Assembly (NCBI RefSeq): GCF_014195505.1
Contig: NZ_JACIBV010000002.1
Location: forward strand, 558,001-622,000
Origin: Nonomuraea dietziae
GTDB taxonomy: Bacteria; Actinomycetota; Actinomycetes; Streptosporangiales; Streptosporangiaceae
DNA: 64,000 nt
Reading direction: 5' to 3'
Part shown: positions 25,162 through 32,988 of the stretch, piece by piece
How the letters are laid out: every line of letters starts with the position of its first letter
How positions within the stretch are numbered: position 1 is the stretch's first letter
The notes under the pieces: generated by a model
Seen by the model: the letters and a program-made list of their open reading frames with translations, nothing else
Database searches by the model: none
What the model was told of the DNA's origin: nothing
Made by a program: the position numbers and the translations under genes

Positions 25162-26010
25162 CTAGCGCAGCGGGGCGATGGGGCCGTCGGGGGAGATCAT
25201 GCGGTCCTCGAGCATCCGCTGGACCACGCCAGCGACCTGCTCGTCGCTCAGGCGGCGGAAGCCTTCGGCGTCGATGACGGAGACGATCGGCCAGATCTTC
25301 CTCGTCACGTCGGGGCCGCCGGTGGCCGAGTCGTCGTCCGCGGCGTCGTACAGCGCCTGGATCACCGTCGTCACGATGTCGTCGGCGGAGGCGTTCTCCC
25401 TGTAGAGCTTCTTCAGCGAGCCCCTGGCGAAGATCGAGCCCGAGCCGATCGCGTCGAACTTGTCGCGCTCGTACGGCCCGCCCGCGACGTCGTAGCTGAA
25501 GATCCGCCCGCTGTCGCGCTCGGGGTCGTAGGCGGCGAACAGCGGCACGACCACCAGGCCCTGCATCGCCATCGCGAGGTTGCCGCGGATCATCGTCGCC
25601 AGCCGGTTGGCCTTGCCGGCCACCGACAGCGTGCGGCCCTCCATCTTCTCGTAGTGCTCCAGCTCCACCCGGTAGAGCCTGGCCATCTCGATGCCCGTGC
25701 TGGCCGTGCCCGCGATGCCCATGCAGGAGTAGTCGTCGGTCCTGAAGACCTTCTCTATGTCCCGCTGCGAGATCACGTTCCCCGACGTCGCCCTGCGGTC
25801 GCCCGCCATCACCACACCGCCGGCGCAGGTGGCGGCCACGATCGTGGTCGCGTGCGGCACCTGGTCCCCGACCGGCGTCGCCAGCGCCTCGCCGCGCGCC
25901 GGCAGTAGGTCAGGAGCGTGCCTGCCGACGAACTCGGAGAACGAGGAATTTCCGTTGTTCACGAAGAGCTGGCTCATCAAGCCGGCGGGCAGATCCCTGT
26001 GCTGTGCCAC
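25162..26010 (-). CDS. prcB: 20S proteasome beta subunit PrcB
   Basis: A 282-residue proteolytic subunit made as a precursor. The propeptide of 54 residues is removed to expose Thr55 (HA-TTIVAATCAGGVVMAGDR), the nucleophile; the family lysine and GSGS motifs are present (DAIGSGSIFARGSLKKLY). It assembles with PrcA into the core particle that degrades pupylated proteins unfolded by Arc. GTG start with GGAGGG upstream. In this genome a dinB gene and a hydrolase gene separate it from pup. Confidence 0.97.
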   Translation of the reverse strand: MAQHRDLPAGLMSQLFVNNGNSSFSEFVGRHAPDLLPARGEALATPVGDQVPHATTIVAATCAGGVVMAGDRRATSGNVISQRDIEKVFRTDDYSCMGIAGTASTGIEMARLYRVELEHYEKMEGRTLSVAGKANRLATMIRGNLAMAMQGLVVVPLFAAYDPERDSGRIFSYDVAGGPYERDKFDAIGSGSIFARGSLKKLYRENASADDIVTTVIQALYDAADDDSATGGPDVTRKIWPIVSVIDAEGFRRLSDEQVAGVVQRMLEDRMISPDGPIAPLR

Positions 26011-26207
26011 GCGACTCCCTCCAAAACCTCAGTGTCCTTAGGGCGACCCTACTCATGTTGTGCTGGTGCATGCACTTCCCACGATCAGCTGAGCGCGAAC
26101 CATTTCCGCGCCAAGTGAGCGACCGAATTGCCGATATGTCGTGACACGCTCCTCGGGGCGATTCCGCCCGCTCCCCCGCCGAGCTGCGATGATCGTCCGC
26201 GCCCGTC

Positions 26208-26213
26208 CATACT
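26208..26213 (+). promoter_or_regulatory. Possible -10 box of dinB
   Basis: CATACT ends 7 bases before the dinB ATG, a weak match to TANNNT; no ribosome site is present. Confidence 0.25.
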
Positions 26214-26220
26214 GGACACC

Positions 26221-27237
26221 ATGCGGGACTGGGTGCTCCACCTCGACCTCGACGCCTTCATGGCGGCGGTGGAGATCCTGCGCAACCCCGAGCTGCGTGG
26301 CCGTCCCGTCGTCGTCGGCGGCAACGGCGACCCCACCACCCCTCGCACCGTCGTCGCCACCGCCTCCTACGAGGCCCGCGAGTACGGCGTGCACTCCGGC
26401 CTGCCCATGCGCACAGCCCTCAGACGCTGCCCTGACGCCGTCTACCTCCCCATCGACCTGCCCGCCTACGAGGCCGCCAGCGCCGCCGTCATGACCCTCC
26501 TGCACACCTTCCCCGTCACCGTCGAGGTGTGGGGCCTCGACGAGGCCTTCCTCGGCGCCCGCACCGACGACCCCGAGGCTCTCGCCCACGACATCCAGCG
26601 CGCCGTCACCCACAAGACCGGGCTCACCTGCTCGATCGGCATCGGCGACAACAAGCACCAGGCCAAGCTCGCCGCCCAGTTCGAGAAGCCCTCGGGCGTC
26701 TCCCGCCTCACCACCGACACCTGGCCCCACGTCATGGGAGAACGTCCGACCACGGCCCTGTGGGGCATCGGCGCCAAGACCGGCAAGAAGCTCGCCGACC
26801 TCGGCCTGCACACCGTCGCCCAGCTCGCCGCCGCCGACCCCGCCGAGCTCGCGGCCCGCTTCGGCCCGACCAACGGCCCCTGGCTGCGCTACCTGGCGCT
26901 CGGCAAGGGCGAGAGCACCGTCACCACCACCCCGTGGGTGCCCCGCGGCCACAGCCACGAGACCACCTTCACCCAGGACCTCACCGACCCAGCCGCGATG
27001 CGCGCCCACGTCGCCGCCATGGCCGTACGGCTCGCGGCCGAAACCGAAGGACGGCCTGTCGTCCGCGTCACGGTGAAGGTCCGCTCGGCCCCGTTCACGA
27101 CCCACACCCGTCAGGCCAAGCTGCCCGAACCCACCCACGACGCCACCACCATCGAACAGGCCGCCCTCGCCGTCTTCGACCGCTTCGACCACGGCCGGCC
27201 CGTCCGCCTGCTCGGCGTCTCGGTGGAGTACGGCTAG
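26221..27237 (+). CDS. dinB: Y-family DNA polymerase IV (DinB)
   Basis: A 338-residue translesion polymerase, shorter than the usual 350-450. The palm motif HLDLDAFMAAVEI holds the first catalytic aspartates and the steric gate; the second motif reads EVWGLDEAFLG instead of the common SIDEAYLD, keeping Asp and Glu. SIGIGDNKHQAKLAAQFEKP and LWGIGAKTGKKL (helix-hairpin-helix) follow, then the little finger. There is no obvious beta-clamp binding peptide at the C-terminus, as in DinB2-like forms. Its stop overlaps that of the convergent hydrolase gene. It lies on the opposite strand within the proteasome cluster. Confidence 0.92.
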   Translation: MRDWVLHLDLDAFMAAVEILRNPELRGRPVVVGGNGDPTTPRTVVATASYEAREYGVHSGLPMRTALRRCPDAVYLPIDLPAYEAASAAVMTLLHTFPVTVEVWGLDEAFLGARTDDPEALAHDIQRAVTHKTGLTCSIGIGDNKHQAKLAAQFEKPSGVSRLTTDTWPHVMGERPTTALWGIGAKTGKKLADLGLHTVAQLAAADPAELAARFGPTNGPWLRYLALGKGESTVTTTPWVPRGHSHETTFTQDLTDPAAMRAHVAAMAVRLAAETEGRPVVRVTVKVRSAPFTTHTRQAKLPEPTHDATTIEQAALAVFDRFDHGRPVRLLGVSVEYG

Positions 27238-28163
27238 AGCGCCCCCCTGGAGTCCGCGTGGCGCGCCAGCAGGTCTCCACAGAACGACCGGATGGCGCGG
27301 TTGACCACCGTCGGCTTCTCCCACGGCATGAAGTGCCCCGCCCCCCGCACCCAGAACGGCCCCACGACCTGCGGATAGGCGATCGCGCACCGCTCCTCGA
27401 CGTGCTCGCCGAGCGTCACCTGGTCCGGCCCCACGAGCACCAGCGTGGGCTGCTGGACCGGCCTGTCGGTCATCTCGGGAGCCGACATGGGACGCGCGCC
27501 CATCACCACCTCGTAGTCGGCGAAGGAGGCCCGCAACCGGTCCGCGTCGCCGTACGGCTCGGTCAGCACCTCGAGATCGGCCTCACTGAACGCGCCGGGC
27601 GGGCACCACATCCGATGGCCGAAGAACTCACCGATGTAACGGCGCCGCCGCTCGGGGGTGTCCAACTCGGCGACCAGCTCGTCGGCGTGCAGGCCCTGGC
27701 GGCGCTGATAGTCGTAGACGGCCGGCTTGGGCGTGCCCGGCGGGATCCCGGCCGCGGCGAACGCCTCGGGAAGATCGGGCATCGAGTCGTCGAGCACCAC
27801 CAGCCTGTCGACCCTGCCCGGGTGACGCGTCGCCAGATCGATGGCGATCATCGCACCGAGATCGTGCCCCGCGACCACCGCCCGCTCCCAGCCGAAGGCG
27901 TCCATGAGGCCGGTCAGATCGGCGTTGAAGGCCGCGAAGTCGTAGAAGCCGTCAGGAGCGAAATCGGAGTCGCCGTAACCGCGCAGGTCAGGGGCGGCGA
28001 CATCGAAGCCCGCCGCCGCGAGCTCCTCGATGTTGTGCGACCAGATGAGGCTCGTACAGGGAAAGCCGTGCACCAGCAACAGCGGCACGCCACCGTGGCC
28101 GCCACGACGAACCGCCAACCGGTGACCTTCACTGACGGTGACGAACTCGGGAGGAATGACCAT
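27234..28163 (-). CDS. Alpha/beta hydrolase (epoxide hydrolase/dehalogenase-like)
   Basis: A 309-residue alpha/beta hydrolase. The oxyanion motif LLLVHGFPCTSLIW, the nucleophile elbow VVAGHDLGAMIA with Asp in place of Ser, and the C-terminal GAGHFMPWEKP histidine place it with epoxide hydrolases and haloacetate dehalogenases, which form an ester with the aspartate. A cap domain lies between about residues 135 and 215. The substrate cannot be told. The ATG at 28163 was chosen over an upstream start at 28178. Confidence 0.9.
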   Translation of the reverse strand: MVIPPEFVTVSEGHRLAVRRGGHGGVPLLLVHGFPCTSLIWSHNIEELAAAGFDVAAPDLRGYGDSDFAPDGFYDFAAFNADLTGLMDAFGWERAVVAGHDLGAMIAIDLATRHPGRVDRLVVLDDSMPDLPEAFAAAGIPPGTPKPAVYDYQRRQGLHADELVAELDTPERRRRYIGEFFGHRMWCPPGAFSEADLEVLTEPYGDADRLRASFADYEVVMGARPMSAPEMTDRPVQQPTLVLVGPDQVTLGEHVEERCAIAYPQVVGPFWVRGAGHFMPWEKPTVVNRAIRSFCGDLLARHADSRGAL

Positions 28164-28269
28164 GGCACATGGTCGCACGGGCCACCGGCGTCACCGTCCA
28201 CCGGGACAGCCCGGCGCGGGCAACGGCGGAACCCGGCCAGTGAACCACCCGGCCGACGACCCCGATCAC

Positions 28270-29265
28270 CTACACGAGCGACGCCCGCGACAGGAACTCA
28301 GACCACCGCGCATCCTCCTGGCGCGCCAGCTCGGCCAGCTCGTCCTCCCCCAACTCCCACTCGACGAAGGTCGCCTCCAGATACGAGATCGCCCTCCGCA
28401 CGACCCCCGCGTCATCCCTGAACTGCCCGATCCCCGTATTGCACGGCAGACACAACGCATACCGCACATCACCCGAACGATGACAGTGATCCACGTGCTC
28501 GGGCGGACGATCCCAGCAGACGGCGCACAGGCCATGCTGAGCGCCGATCATCCTCTCCACGTCCTCGTGCCGCATCCGGTACCGCTGCGACAGGTGATAC
28601 GTCCTGGTCGGCGCCACGGGTCCACTCCGCTGCTCCGGCAGGATCACATAGTCCGGCCACAGCACGACGCCGTCGAGATAGTGGGCGGCCACCTCCATGA
28701 GCACGACATCGTCCATGAAGTGACCCAGCGCGTTGTTGCAGTTGAAGCAGAGAACGCCCCGCACGAGACCGCTCGTGTGGCAGTGGTCGACGTGCGTGCC
28801 GGGCACCACCCTGCAGATGGCGCAGAGCCCGCCCTGCTGGGCGAGCATCCGCTCGAAGTCGTCCTCAGTTATGCCATAGCGGTACTTGAGCAGATAGTTC
28901 CGCTCACTACCGTGATTCTTGATCTTGATCTCACGCATGGCCTGCGTGTGACACGGCTTGCAGTACGCGGCCAGCCCGGACTTCTCCGATCGGTTCCGCC
29001 CGAACTCCGCCACGTCTTTGATCTGGTCACACCGCGGGCACCGCTTATGCCCCTCAGGCACCTCGACACGCTTGCGCACGGTCTTGCCTTGCTCCGCCCT
29101 GCGCTTGCGGTAGCTCTGGGTGGACTTCACCCGGAAGCAGGCCTTGCAGTACCGCGCACGCCCGTCGGCCATGCGCTTGTTGAGCCCGAACTCGGAGAGC
29201 GCCTTGGTCTCTCCACAATCCGGACACCACTTAGCCCCACCCGGCGTTTCCACCCGATCCGACAC
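28270..29265 (-). CDS. Double endonuclease VII (HNH) protein with zinc ribbons
   Basis: A 331-residue protein built as two duplications. Residues 14-43 and 76-105 are two CxxC-CxxC zinc ribbons (WCPDCGETKALSEFG; RCPRCDQIKDVAEFG). Residues 129-186 and 229-286 are two recombination endonuclease VII-type domains, each with a CxxC pair, a HVDHCH metal/catalytic motif and a second CxxC. The family cuts branched or mismatched DNA. The gene starts 21 bases after pup, so they are cotranscribed. GTG at 29265; GTG at 29253 has a better-placed AAAGG. Confidence 0.88.
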   Translation of the reverse strand: MSDRVETPGGAKWCPDCGETKALSEFGLNKRMADGRARYCKACFRVKSTQSYRKRRAEQGKTVRKRVEVPEGHKRCPRCDQIKDVAEFGRNRSEKSGLAAYCKPCHTQAMREIKIKNHGSERNYLLKYRYGITEDDFERMLAQQGGLCAICRVVPGTHVDHCHTSGLVRGVLCFNCNNALGHFMDDVVLMEVAAHYLDGVVLWPDYVILPEQRSGPVAPTRTYHLSQRYRMRHEDVERMIGAQHGLCAVCWDRPPEHVDHCHRSGDVRYALCLPCNTGIGQFRDDAGVVRRAISYLEATFVEWELGEDELAELARQEDARWSEFLSRASLV

Positions 29266-29286
29266 CTTTCATCTGTCCGTTTTGCC

Positions 29287-29496
29287 CTACTCTCCGCCCT
29301 TTTGGACGTAGCTGCGCACGAACTCCTCTGCGTTCTCTTCGAGAACTTCGTCGATTTCGTCCAGGATCGCGTCGACGTCGTCGGTCAGCTTCTCCTGCCG
29401 CTCCTGCACATCGCCGCCTGCCGAGGCCTCGGTCTCCTCGACCTCGTTCTCGCGACGACCGGTCTGCTTCTGACCGCCGGTGTCCCTGTTCGCCAT
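29287..29496 (-). CDS. pup: Prokaryotic ubiquitin-like protein Pup
   Basis: A 69-residue, highly charged, mostly disordered tag protein. It has the central coiled region VDAILDEIDEVLEENAEEFV that binds the Arc coiled coil, and it ends VQKGGE. The last residue is already glutamate, so deamidation by Dop is not needed before ligation by PafA. The ATG at 29496 follows GGAGG by six bases; two upstream codons could extend it. The next gene on the same strand is the endonuclease VII protein, then the hydrolase. Confidence 0.97.
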   Translation of the reverse strand: MANRDTGGQKQTGRRENEVEETEASAGGDVQERQEKLTDDVDAILDEIDEVLEENAEEFVRSYVQKGGE

Positions 29497-29592
29497 GATC
29501 AACCTCCGCTTGGGGGACTGCCTCTACTGGATATCTTCCCCGAACCGACCGACATTGCGCGCCTGATGCCCCGCGATCTTCAGCGGCTTGAC

Positions 29593-29611
29593 TGGATAGC
29601 GCTCCTATCCA
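29593..29611. promoter_or_regulatory. Inverted repeat upstream of membrane protein gene
   Basis: TGGATAGCGCTCCTATCCA is a 6-bp inverted repeat with a 7-base spacer, 32 bases before the start at 29644. A related half-site ACTGGATA occurs at 29527. The shape fits a TetR/MarR-type operator. Confidence 0.4.
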
Positions 29612-29643
29612 ATACTGGAGCCCCATCCCACAGGAGGTCCCGA

Positions 29644-30048
29644 ATGTCCCCTTCGACCCTGAGCACCGCGGGTGTGTTGCTCATCACAGTCCCGGGCGTC
29701 GCCTACGGCGGCGTCACGCTGCTGACCTACCTCATGCGCAACGTCCCCGGGTACAACGACAACCCGGTCCGCCGAGGCCTCTGGAGGGCGGGGCACGCCC
29801 ACGCGGGCGTGCTGGTGCTGTTCAGCCTGGTCGCCCTGCTGTACATCGACGCGTCGCCGCTGACGGACGGGGTGAAGACGCTGGTGCGCACGCTGATCGT
29901 CGCGGCGCCGATCCTGATGCCGCTGGGCTTCTTCCTGTCGGTGGTCCGTCCGAGTGACACGAAGCCGAGCCGGCTGATCTGGCTCACCTTCGCGGGCGGC
30001 CTCTCTCTGGCTGCGGGGACGCTGACGCTGGGCGTCTCGCTGCTCTAG
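29644..30048 (+). CDS. Four-helix membrane protein
   Basis: A 134-residue integral membrane protein with four predicted helices (first AGVLLITVPGVAYGGVTLL, last LIWLTFAGGLSLAAGTLTLG) and a GHAHAGVLVL histidine pair in the second helix. Not assigned to a function. The ATG at 29644 has a strong AGGAGG 6 bases upstream. It diverges from pup and converges with dop. Similar short membrane proteins are found by dop or pup in other actinobacteria, but I cannot link it to proteasome work. Confidence 0.82.
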   Translation: MSPSTLSTAGVLLITVPGVAYGGVTLLTYLMRNVPGYNDNPVRRGLWRAGHAHAGVLVLFSLVALLYIDASPLTDGVKTLVRTLIVAAPILMPLGFFLSVVRPSDTKPSRLIWLTFAGGLSLAAGTLTLGVSLL

Positions 30049-30059
30049 CGGGCACGCCG

Positions 30060-30096
30060 CCTCGCGGGGACGCGCAGGACGCGCGCGCCCGCGAGG
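30060..30096. terminator. Bidirectional terminator between membrane gene and dop
   Basis: CCTCGCGGG and CCCGCGAGG form a perfect 9-bp stem around a GC-rich 19-base loop between two convergent genes. Confidence 0.65.
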
Positions 30097-30108
30097 AGAG
30101 GGCTTCGG

Positions 30109-31623
30109 CTAGTCGCCGCCGGTCAGGGCCGCCACGAGCTCGCCGGCGGTGCGGCAGCGGTCGAACAGTTCGCCGACGTGGGCCTTGGTGCCGCGTAGCG
30201 GTTCGAGGGTCGGCACCCGCTGCAGGGACTCGCGTCCGGGGATGTCGAAGATGACGGAGTCCCAGGAGGCGGCCGCGACCGACTCGCTGTACTGGCGCAG
30301 GCAGCGGCCGCGGAAGTAGGCGCGGGTGTCGGTGGGCGGGTTCTCGACGGCGCGCTGCACCTGTTCCTCGGTGACCAGGCGCTGCATGCGTCCGCGGGCG
30401 ACCAGGCGGTTGTAGAGGCCGCGGTCGGGCCTGATGTCGGAGTACTGCAGGTCGACCAGTTGCAGGCGCGGGTGGGACCATGCGAGGCCGTCGCGGGTGC
30501 GGTAGCCCTCGAGGAGTTCGAGCTTGGCGACCCAGTCGAGTTCGCGGGAGAGCTGCATGGGGTCTTCGGCCAGGCGGGTGAGGACGGACTCCCAGCGGTC
30601 GAGGATGTCCTTGTTCATCTCCTCGGTGGCGGTGCCGCGCTCCTCGACGTACTTGCGGGCCTGCTCGAGGTATTCCATCTGCAGCTGGATGGCGGTGAGC
30701 TTGCGTCCGTCGCGCATCGGGATCTCGTAGCGGCAGGTGGGGTCGTGGGAGACCGCGCGCAGCGCCTGGACGGGGTTGTCGACGGCCAGGTCGCGGGTGA
30801 GGAAGTTGTCCTCGATCATGGCAAGGACGAGGGCGGTGGTCCCGAGCTTCAGGTAGGTCGAGATCTCCGACATGTTGGCGTCGCCGATGATCACGTGCAG
30901 GCGGCGGTATTTCTCGGGGTCGGCGTGCGGCTCGTCGCGGGTGTTGATGATGGGCCGCTTGAGCGTGGTCTCCAGACCCACCTCGACCTCGAAGAAGTCG
31001 GCTCGCTGGCTGATCTGGAAGCCTTCGCCGCGGGAGTCCTGGCCGATGCCGACCTTGCCGGCGCCTACCACGACCTGGCGCGAGACGAAGAAGGGGGTCA
31101 GGTGTCTGACGATGTCGGCGAAGGGCGTGGCTCGGCGCATGAGGTAGTTCTCGTGGCAGCCGTAGGAGGCGCCCTTGGCGTCGGTGTTGTTCTTGTAGAG
31201 CTGGATGGGCGCGTTGGTGGGGATGGCCGAGGCGCGCACTGCGGCGTCGTACATCACCCGCTCGCCTGCTTTGTCCCAGATGACGGCCGCGCGAGGGTTG
31301 GTGCACTCGGGCGTGGAGTATTCGGGATGGGCGTGGTCGACGTAGAGGCGCGCTCCGTTGGTGAGGATGACGTTGGCCAGGCCGAGGTCCTCGTCGGTCA
31401 GCTGGCTGGGGTCGGCGACCTCGCGGGCCAGATCGAAGCCCCTGGCATCACGAAGGGGGTTCTCCTCCTCGAAGTCCCACCGCGCTCTGCGCGCCCTGGC
31501 GGCCGAGGCGGCCAGGTAGGCGTTCACGACCTGTGAGGAGGTCACCATCGCGTTGGCGCCTGGCTGGCCGGGTACGGAGATGCCGTACTCGGTCTCGATG
31601 CCCATCACCCGACGCACCGTCAT
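30109..31623 (-). CDS. dop: Depupylase/deamidase Dop
   Basis: A 504-residue homologue of PafA that removes Pup from substrates and, where Pup ends in glutamine, deamidates it. It opens VRRVMGIETEYGIS (Mg-ATP glutamates), has the Dop-specific insertion near residues 45-80 (FEEENPLRDARGFDLAREVA), the catalytic aspartate in RLYVDHAHPEYSTPEC, and GYRTRDGLAW/DLQYSDIRPD. ATG at 31623 with GAGGG 6 bases upstream; the longer open frame to 31818 overlaps the acyltransferase gene. With a Glu-ended Pup its main job should be depupylation. Confidence 0.97.
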   Translation of the reverse strand: MTVRRVMGIETEYGISVPGQPGANAMVTSSQVVNAYLAASAARARRARWDFEEENPLRDARGFDLAREVADPSQLTDEDLGLANVILTNGARLYVDHAHPEYSTPECTNPRAAVIWDKAGERVMYDAAVRASAIPTNAPIQLYKNNTDAKGASYGCHENYLMRRATPFADIVRHLTPFFVSRQVVVGAGKVGIGQDSRGEGFQISQRADFFEVEVGLETTLKRPIINTRDEPHADPEKYRRLHVIIGDANMSEISTYLKLGTTALVLAMIEDNFLTRDLAVDNPVQALRAVSHDPTCRYEIPMRDGRKLTAIQLQMEYLEQARKYVEERGTATEEMNKDILDRWESVLTRLAEDPMQLSRELDWVAKLELLEGYRTRDGLAWSHPRLQLVDLQYSDIRPDRGLYNRLVARGRMQRLVTEEQVQRAVENPPTDTRAYFRGRCLRQYSESVAAASWDSVIFDIPGRESLQRVPTLEPLRGTKAHVGELFDRCRTAGELVAALTGGD

Positions 31624-31708
31624 GCGCACCCTCTGTTCGTCCGGGTCTGTCTGTCCGCCGTTTATATGCCCGAGCCTATGCCCTTCACCGTCCCTGAGGG
31701 TCACAGAG

Positions 31709-32857
31709 TTATGGCACCGACGCCTTTTCAGCCTGTACGGCGGGCATTGGCGTGCTTTGCGGTGAGCGGCGAGGCCGAAGGAGTCGCTGAAGAGGTCGTT
31801 CGGCACAGGAATAGACAAGATACGACAAGACCAGGGTCACAAGCGTGGCGATCAGGCCGATGATCCAGGCGGGCATCGTGCCGACCAGCGGCGGGATCAG
31901 GGCCACGGCGACGACGCTGTGGAAGAGGTAGAGCGGGTAGGTGGTCCCGCCGAGTGCGGTCAGCGTGGGCGAGGACGGCATTCTGAGGTAGCTCAGGGCG
32001 ACCATGGCCATGACGGCGAAGATCAGCGTGATGGTGAAGACCACGCCGAAGTTCGTGACGGGCATGGCCTTGGCGCCGGCCGCTGTGACGCGTTTGGCCA
32101 CACGGACGAGGGCGGAGTCCACCGACAGCACCCATGAGGCGGCGAACAGCAGCCAGGGCAGCCAGGCCGAGCCGAACCGGTGGATGAGGTACAGCGCCAT
32201 GCCGGCGATGAAGTATCCGGCGTAGCCGGGCATGACGATCTGCGCGACGGCCTCGTGGCGGAAGAGGGCGACGTGGTCGCCGAGGAAGTGCACGGGGAGG
32301 GCGGCGGCCAGCCAGAGGCCCATGAAGGCCAGGACCCGCCCGTAGGTGACGCCTGCGATGACCAGGATGGAGATCAGCAGGTAGAAGCGCAGTTCGGCCC
32401 AGAGCGACCAGTAGACGCCGCTGGCGTCCTGCACGCCGAACAGCCGCTGGAACATGGTGGCGTTGATCGCGTACTCGCCCGCCGACAGCTTCGGGTCCAG
32501 GGGTTTGGCGGCCAGCACGCCGTACACGACGGCCACGGCGGCGAGGCTCATCCAGTAGGCGGGGTAGAGCCGTACGAACCTGGACCAGGCGAACGCCCCG
32601 AGTCCCCTTCCCCAGATCGTCATGAGGATGACGAAGCCGCTGATCACGAAGAACAGTTCGACGCCGAGGATGCCGAGCCCGGCCACGGGCGCCAGCCAGG
32701 GGAACAGTGTGGCGGGTCGTTGGCCCCATACGGAGGCGAAGGCGACGAAGAAGTGGAAGGCGAGGACGGCCATGGCCGCGATGAAGCGGAGCAGGTCGAG
32801 CTCCGCGAGCCGCCCGGTTCCCTGTGGCCGTCCGGTGCTCTTCCGTCGTTTGTGCAC
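31709..32857 (-). CDS. Acyltransferase 3 family membrane protein
   Basis: A 382-residue OafA/YrhL-type O-acyltransferase with about ten membrane helices. The N-terminal ELDLLRFIAAMAVLAFHFFV carries the family's histidine, followed by GVELFFVISGFVILMT and the RFVRLYPAYW motif. These enzymes move acetyl or other acyl groups onto cell-surface sugars or small molecules. It lies between dop and the encapsulin operon, divergent from the latter. GTG start with AAAAGGG upstream. Whether it belongs to the terpene cluster cannot be judged. Confidence 0.92.
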   Translation of the reverse strand: MHKRRKSTGRPQGTGRLAELDLLRFIAAMAVLAFHFFVAFASVWGQRPATLFPWLAPVAGLGILGVELFFVISGFVILMTIWGRGLGAFAWSRFVRLYPAYWMSLAAVAVVYGVLAAKPLDPKLSAGEYAINATMFQRLFGVQDASGVYWSLWAELRFYLLISILVIAGVTYGRVLAFMGLWLAAALPVHFLGDHVALFRHEAVAQIVMPGYAGYFIAGMALYLIHRFGSAWLPWLLFAASWVLSVDSALVRVAKRVTAAGAKAMPVTNFGVVFTITLIFAVMAMVALSYLRMPSSPTLTALGGTTYPLYLFHSVVAVALIPPLVGTMPAWIIGLIATLVTLVLSYLVYSCAERPLQRLLRPRRSPQSTPMPAVQAEKASVP

Positions 32858-32988
32858 GCCCTTTTGACGGGTTCTGTTGCGGTTGGGTTCCGTGAGGCTG
32901 GTGAGACTTTGCCGTTTCGAGGTTTCACTTTGCGTCAGCTGTGGATAACTGAGCGTGTCGAAGTCCTCCGGAACGGATGGGTGAGGGA

